Positions 34,246 through 36,493 of a stretch of DNA of 36,493 bases are shown here, piece by piece (position 1 is the first letter of the stretch; every line of letters starts with the position of its first letter). The DNA comes from Clostridia bacterium (GTDB lineage Bacteria > Bacillota > Clostridia > Oscillospirales > CAG-272), in assembly GCA_017451045.1 (NCBI GenBank), contig JAFSSK010000079.1:1-36493 (forward strand), given 5' to 3'. Made by a program: the position numbers and the translations under genes. The notes below the pieces were generated by a model, which saw only the letters and a program-made list of their open reading frames with translations, was not told where the DNA came from and made no database searches.

Positions 34246-35475
34246 ATGCAGACAGGAAGACCGTATCAAACGGCTACAGTAACGGAAAAAGCGGAAGAGT
34301 TTTTACGGGGCGGACACGTATGGGTCTACGGCGAGGAGATCCTCTCGCTCACGAAACAGCCCCGTGACGGGGATATCGTCGATATCGTCTCCCAAAAGGG
34401 AAAATACCTCGGAAGCGGTTTTTTCAATAGCCGTTCGAAGATCCGGATAAGGACCGTCTCGAAAAATGCGAACGACCGCTTCGATGCAGCCTTCTGGGTC
34501 CGGCGCGTCGAGTACGCCGTCCGGTACAGGCAGAGCGTCATGGGAAAGAATCTTCCCGTATGCCGCCTCATCTTCGGCGAGGCTGACGGCTTCCCTGGCC
34601 TTGTCGCAGATCTGTTCGAGTCCCTTCTCGTCCTGCAGAACACGTGTCTCGGCACGGAGCAGCGCCTTGGAAAGATTGTTCCCCCGCTGCTTTCCGTCCT
34701 GTCCGACTGCGGTGTCGTCGTGGAGGCGGTCTACATGCGCAACGACTCTTCCATCAGGACGATCGAAGGGCTGCCGCAGGAAAGCGGATTCTGGCAGGGT
34801 GACGGGCTTTTGAACGACTACCCCTCCCCCGTTCTTATCACAGAAAGCGGGATCAAGTACGAACTGGACTACCGGGAAGGCCAGAAGACCGGTTTCTTCC
34901 TGGATCAGAAATACAATCGGCTGGCCATCCGCCCGATAGCCGCGGGAAAACGGGTGCTGGACTGCTGCACCCATACCGGGTCCTTTGCGCTTCACGCAGC
35001 GGCGGCGGGCGCTTTGAGCGTCGAGGCGCTTGATATCTCGCCGGATGCCGTCGAGGCCGCGCAGCGCAACGCGAAACACAACGGGCTCGAAGACAAGATC
35101 ACCTTCCGCGTGGCGGACGTGTTCGATTTTCTTGAGGACAAAGTGAAAAAAGGCGCCCGTGAATACGATCTCGTTATCCTGGATCCGCCCGCTTTCACGA
35201 AAAGCCGGGAAACACTGCGGAACGCCATCAAAGGCTACCTTGAGATCAACACCCTGGCCATGCGGCTGCTGCCGAAAGGCGGATACCTGGCCACCTGCTC
35301 CTGCTCGCATTTCATGACAGAGACCTATTTCAGGCAGATGCTCCACAACGCGGCGGCGGCCGCCGGCGTGTCGTTGCGGCAGGTGGAGGCCCGCAAGCAG
35401 GCTCCGGACCATCCGATCCTGTGGAACGTGCCGGAGACGGACTATCTGAAATTCTATATCTTCCAGATTGTCTGA
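34246..35475 (+). CDS. Class I SAM-dependent 23S rRNA (cytosine-5) methyltransferase, RlmI-like
   Basis: This 409-aa protein has an N-terminal PUA-type RNA-binding domain (about 5-80, HVWVYGEEILSLTKQPRDGDIVDIVSQKGKYLGSGFFN). A RlmI-like middle (YREGQKTGFFLDQKYNR) and a Rossmann methyltransferase domain follow. SAM motif I is VLDCCTHTGSFALHAA (about 236-251), motif IV is VILDPPAFTKS (about 312), and the CSCSHFM cysteines (about 351) suit an m5C mechanism. E. coli RlmI methylates C1962 of 23S rRNA; the same target is likely but not proven. The ATG at 34246 has GGAAGGA upstream. A TTG-started reading 24 codons longer overlaps the promoter and is rejected. It is monocistronic with a strong terminator. 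Confidence 0.9.
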   Translation: MQTGRPYQTATVTEKAEEFLRGGHVWVYGEEILSLTKQPRDGDIVDIVSQKGKYLGSGFFNSRSKIRIRTVSKNANDRFDAAFWVRRVEYAVRYRQSVMGKNLPVCRLIFGEADGFPGLVADLFESLLVLQNTCLGTEQRLGKIVPPLLSVLSDCGVVVEAVYMRNDSSIRTIEGLPQESGFWQGDGLLNDYPSPVLITESGIKYELDYREGQKTGFFLDQKYNRLAIRPIAAGKRVLDCCTHTGSFALHAAAAGALSVEALDISPDAVEAAQRNAKHNGLEDKITFRVADVFDFLEDKVKKGAREYDLVILDPPAFTKSRETLRNAIKGYLEINTLAMRLLPKGGYLATCSCSHFMTETYFRQMLHNAAAAAGVSLRQVEARKQAPDHPILWNVPETDYLKFYIFQIV

Positions 35476-35485
35476 CAAGACGACG

Positions 35486-35522
35486 ATACGGGGCGCCCCG
35501 CCGGGGCGCCCCGTATGTTTTT
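35486..35522 (+). terminator. Intrinsic terminator after the methyltransferase gene
   Basis: ATACGGGGCGCCCC and GGGGCGCCCCGTAT form a perfect 14-bp stem around GCC, followed by G and five Ts (35518-35522). On the minus strand no T-run follows, so the convergent alpha-galactosidase gene is not clearly terminated by it. Confidence 0.93.
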
Positions 35523-35532
35523 CAGGCTCTTA

Positions 35533-36493
35533 TTACTTTCTGGTCTTGAAATACAGCGTGAAAGATCTGGGGTCCTTGGTGGCCAGCGGCAGACCTGTCT
35601 GCAGCTGGACACCGCTGTACGCGCGGCCGGATTTCTGTTCCACGTATATCCGGTTCCTGACAGCCTGGAATTTGAAGTTGATCGTCTTCTCCTCGCAGGG
35701 GTGACGCTGCAGGAACGTGAACAGAATCTCTTTCTTGTCCTTGCTGATGAAGTAGAACGCGTAGTACGGGGACGTCATGGGAGACTCCAGCCTGTAAAGA
35801 TCCCCTTCCTTGATGAGATGCTCGTACTGCTTGTATTCGCTGATCTGTCTTGCGACCGTTTCCTTGACCTCGTCGGAGGCTCCAGGCATATCCATCTCGT
35901 AGCCGAGCATGCCGTTGATGGCCACGCGGAATCTGAAATCGAGCTCGTTCGGGTCTTCGCACACGTTGCCCGGGTTGGTCACGTGGCAGCTCATCACGCA
36001 GGGCGGGTACGCCAGGGTACTTCCGTGCTGGATGAATTCGCGCGCTTCGGGCGCGGTGTTGTCGCTCGCCCAGATCTGCGTGGAGTATTTCATCATGGCG
36101 ATGTCGTACCGTCCGCCGCCGCCGCTGCAGTTCTCGATCATCACGTTCGGATACGTCTTGCGGAACCAGCGATACAGTTCGTAGACGCCCATCATGTGGC
36201 GGAAGGAGACCTCGTCTTGCCGCTCGGGCGGGAGCGTCTTGGATCCCACGCCGCACAGGTGCCGGTTGCTGTCCCACTTGATGTAGTCTATATCGACGCC
36301 CGCGAAGGTCCTGGAGAAGGATTCCTTGAGGTATTCAAGCACTTCGGGATTGCAGAAATCAAGCACCAGCTGCGCGCGGCTCAGCAGCGCGGGTCTGTCC
36401 CCTGCCCTGAGCACCCAGTCCGGATGCTCGCGGTACAGATCGCTGTCCGGGTTGACCATCTCGGGTTCGATCCAGATGCCGAACTTCACGCCC
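35533..36493 (-). CDS. Alpha-galactosidase, GH36 family, C-terminal part (cut by window edge)
   Basis: The last 320 or so codons of a GH36 gene are visible; the 5' part is outside the window (the family is usually about 700 aa). Conserved blocks are VKFGIWIEPEMVNPDSDLYREHPDWVL, QLVLDFCNPEVLEYL and DYIKWDSNRH with the nucleophile Asp (codon 36271-36273). ENCSGGGGRYD and WASDNTAPEAREFIQHG follow, the latter with the likely acid/base Asp (codon 36061-36063). The usual SDxTDxxxR is SDNTAPEAR here, a small departure. A C-terminal beta domain ends the protein. GH36 enzymes remove alpha-galactose from raffinose-type sugars or galactomannan. No signal peptide can be judged. It is close to, but not in, the ABC operon. 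Confidence 0.92.
   Translation of the reverse strand, partial: GVKFGIWIEPEMVNPDSDLYREHPDWVLRAGDRPALLSRAQLVLDFCNPEVLEYLKESFSRTFAGVDIDYIKWDSNRHLCGVGSKTLPPERQDEVSFRHMMGVYELYRWFRKTYPNVMIENCSGGGGRYDIAMMKYSTQIWASDNTAPEAREFIQHGSTLAYPPCVMSCHVTNPGNVCEDPNELDFRFRVAINGMLGYEMDMPGASDEVKETVARQISEYKQYEHLIKEGDLYRLESPMTSPYYAFYFISKDKKEILFTFLQRHPCEEKTINFKFQAVRNRIYVEQKSGRAYSGVQLQTGLPLATKDPRSFTLYFKTRK

Noticed and set aside
1-36493. Mobile elements, CRISPR arrays, tRNA or rRNA genes
   Set aside because: No transposase, regularly spaced repeats, or cloverleaf/rRNA sequence was recognised on either strand.

Overview
The window is a bacterial chromosome segment. It most likely comes from an anaerobic member of the Bacillota (class Clostridia in the broad sense). 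The reasons are Firmicutes-type S12 and beta' N-termini, RqcH, a type II pantothenate kinase, strong GGAGG ribosome binding sites, strong TTGACA-17-TATAAT-like promoters, and an ABC sugar-uptake cluster of a kind found in Clostridia and Paenibacillus. Coding DNA is fairly GC-rich and promoters are AT-rich. No rRNA, tRNA, CRISPR, IS element or phage gene is visible. The organism call is an inference from gene content.

Region 1 (1-11284, minus strand) is the transcription/translation core: rpoB, rpoC, rpsL, rpsG, fusA and the first codons of tuf. There is a promoter before rpoB and a second strong one between rpoC and rpsL. Several starts are non-ATG: TTG for rpoC and GTG for rpsG. A near-perfect inverted repeat of about 23 bp flanks rpsL.

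Region 2 (11285-13134, plus strand) holds rpsT (TTG start, leader hairpin), a lipoprotein cyclophilin and a small double zinc-ribbon protein, each followed by a hairpin terminator.

Region 3 (13142-16718, minus strand) is a three-gene operon: a HAD-IIA phosphatase, the ribosome quality-control factor RqcH, and a TIM-barrel sugar epimerase-like protein. It diverges, through interlocked promoters, from a plus-strand operon of type II pantothenate kinase and alaS (16797-20344). A bidirectional terminator at 20378-20414 closes that operon.

Region 4 (20423-33818, minus strand) is the most unusual part: a tightly packed seven-gene operon of about 13.3 kb with one clear promoter. In transcription order it encodes a giant (1170 aa) solute-binding protein with about 600 extra N-terminal residues, a first MalF/MalG-type permease pair, an NHL-propeller/TPR/YIP1 membrane protein, a 1221-aa secreted DUF5696-type protein, and a second permease pair. 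No ATPase gene is present. The set looks like one cell-surface machine for capturing, sensing or processing, and importing a carbohydrate. The substrate is unknown, although a partial GH36 alpha-galactosidase gene lies at the right edge (35533-36493).

Region 5 (33819-36493) contains a roughly 360-bp stretch without a convincing gene, an RlmI-like rRNA methyltransferase on the plus strand with its own promoter and terminator, and the 3' part of the GH36 gene on the minus strand.
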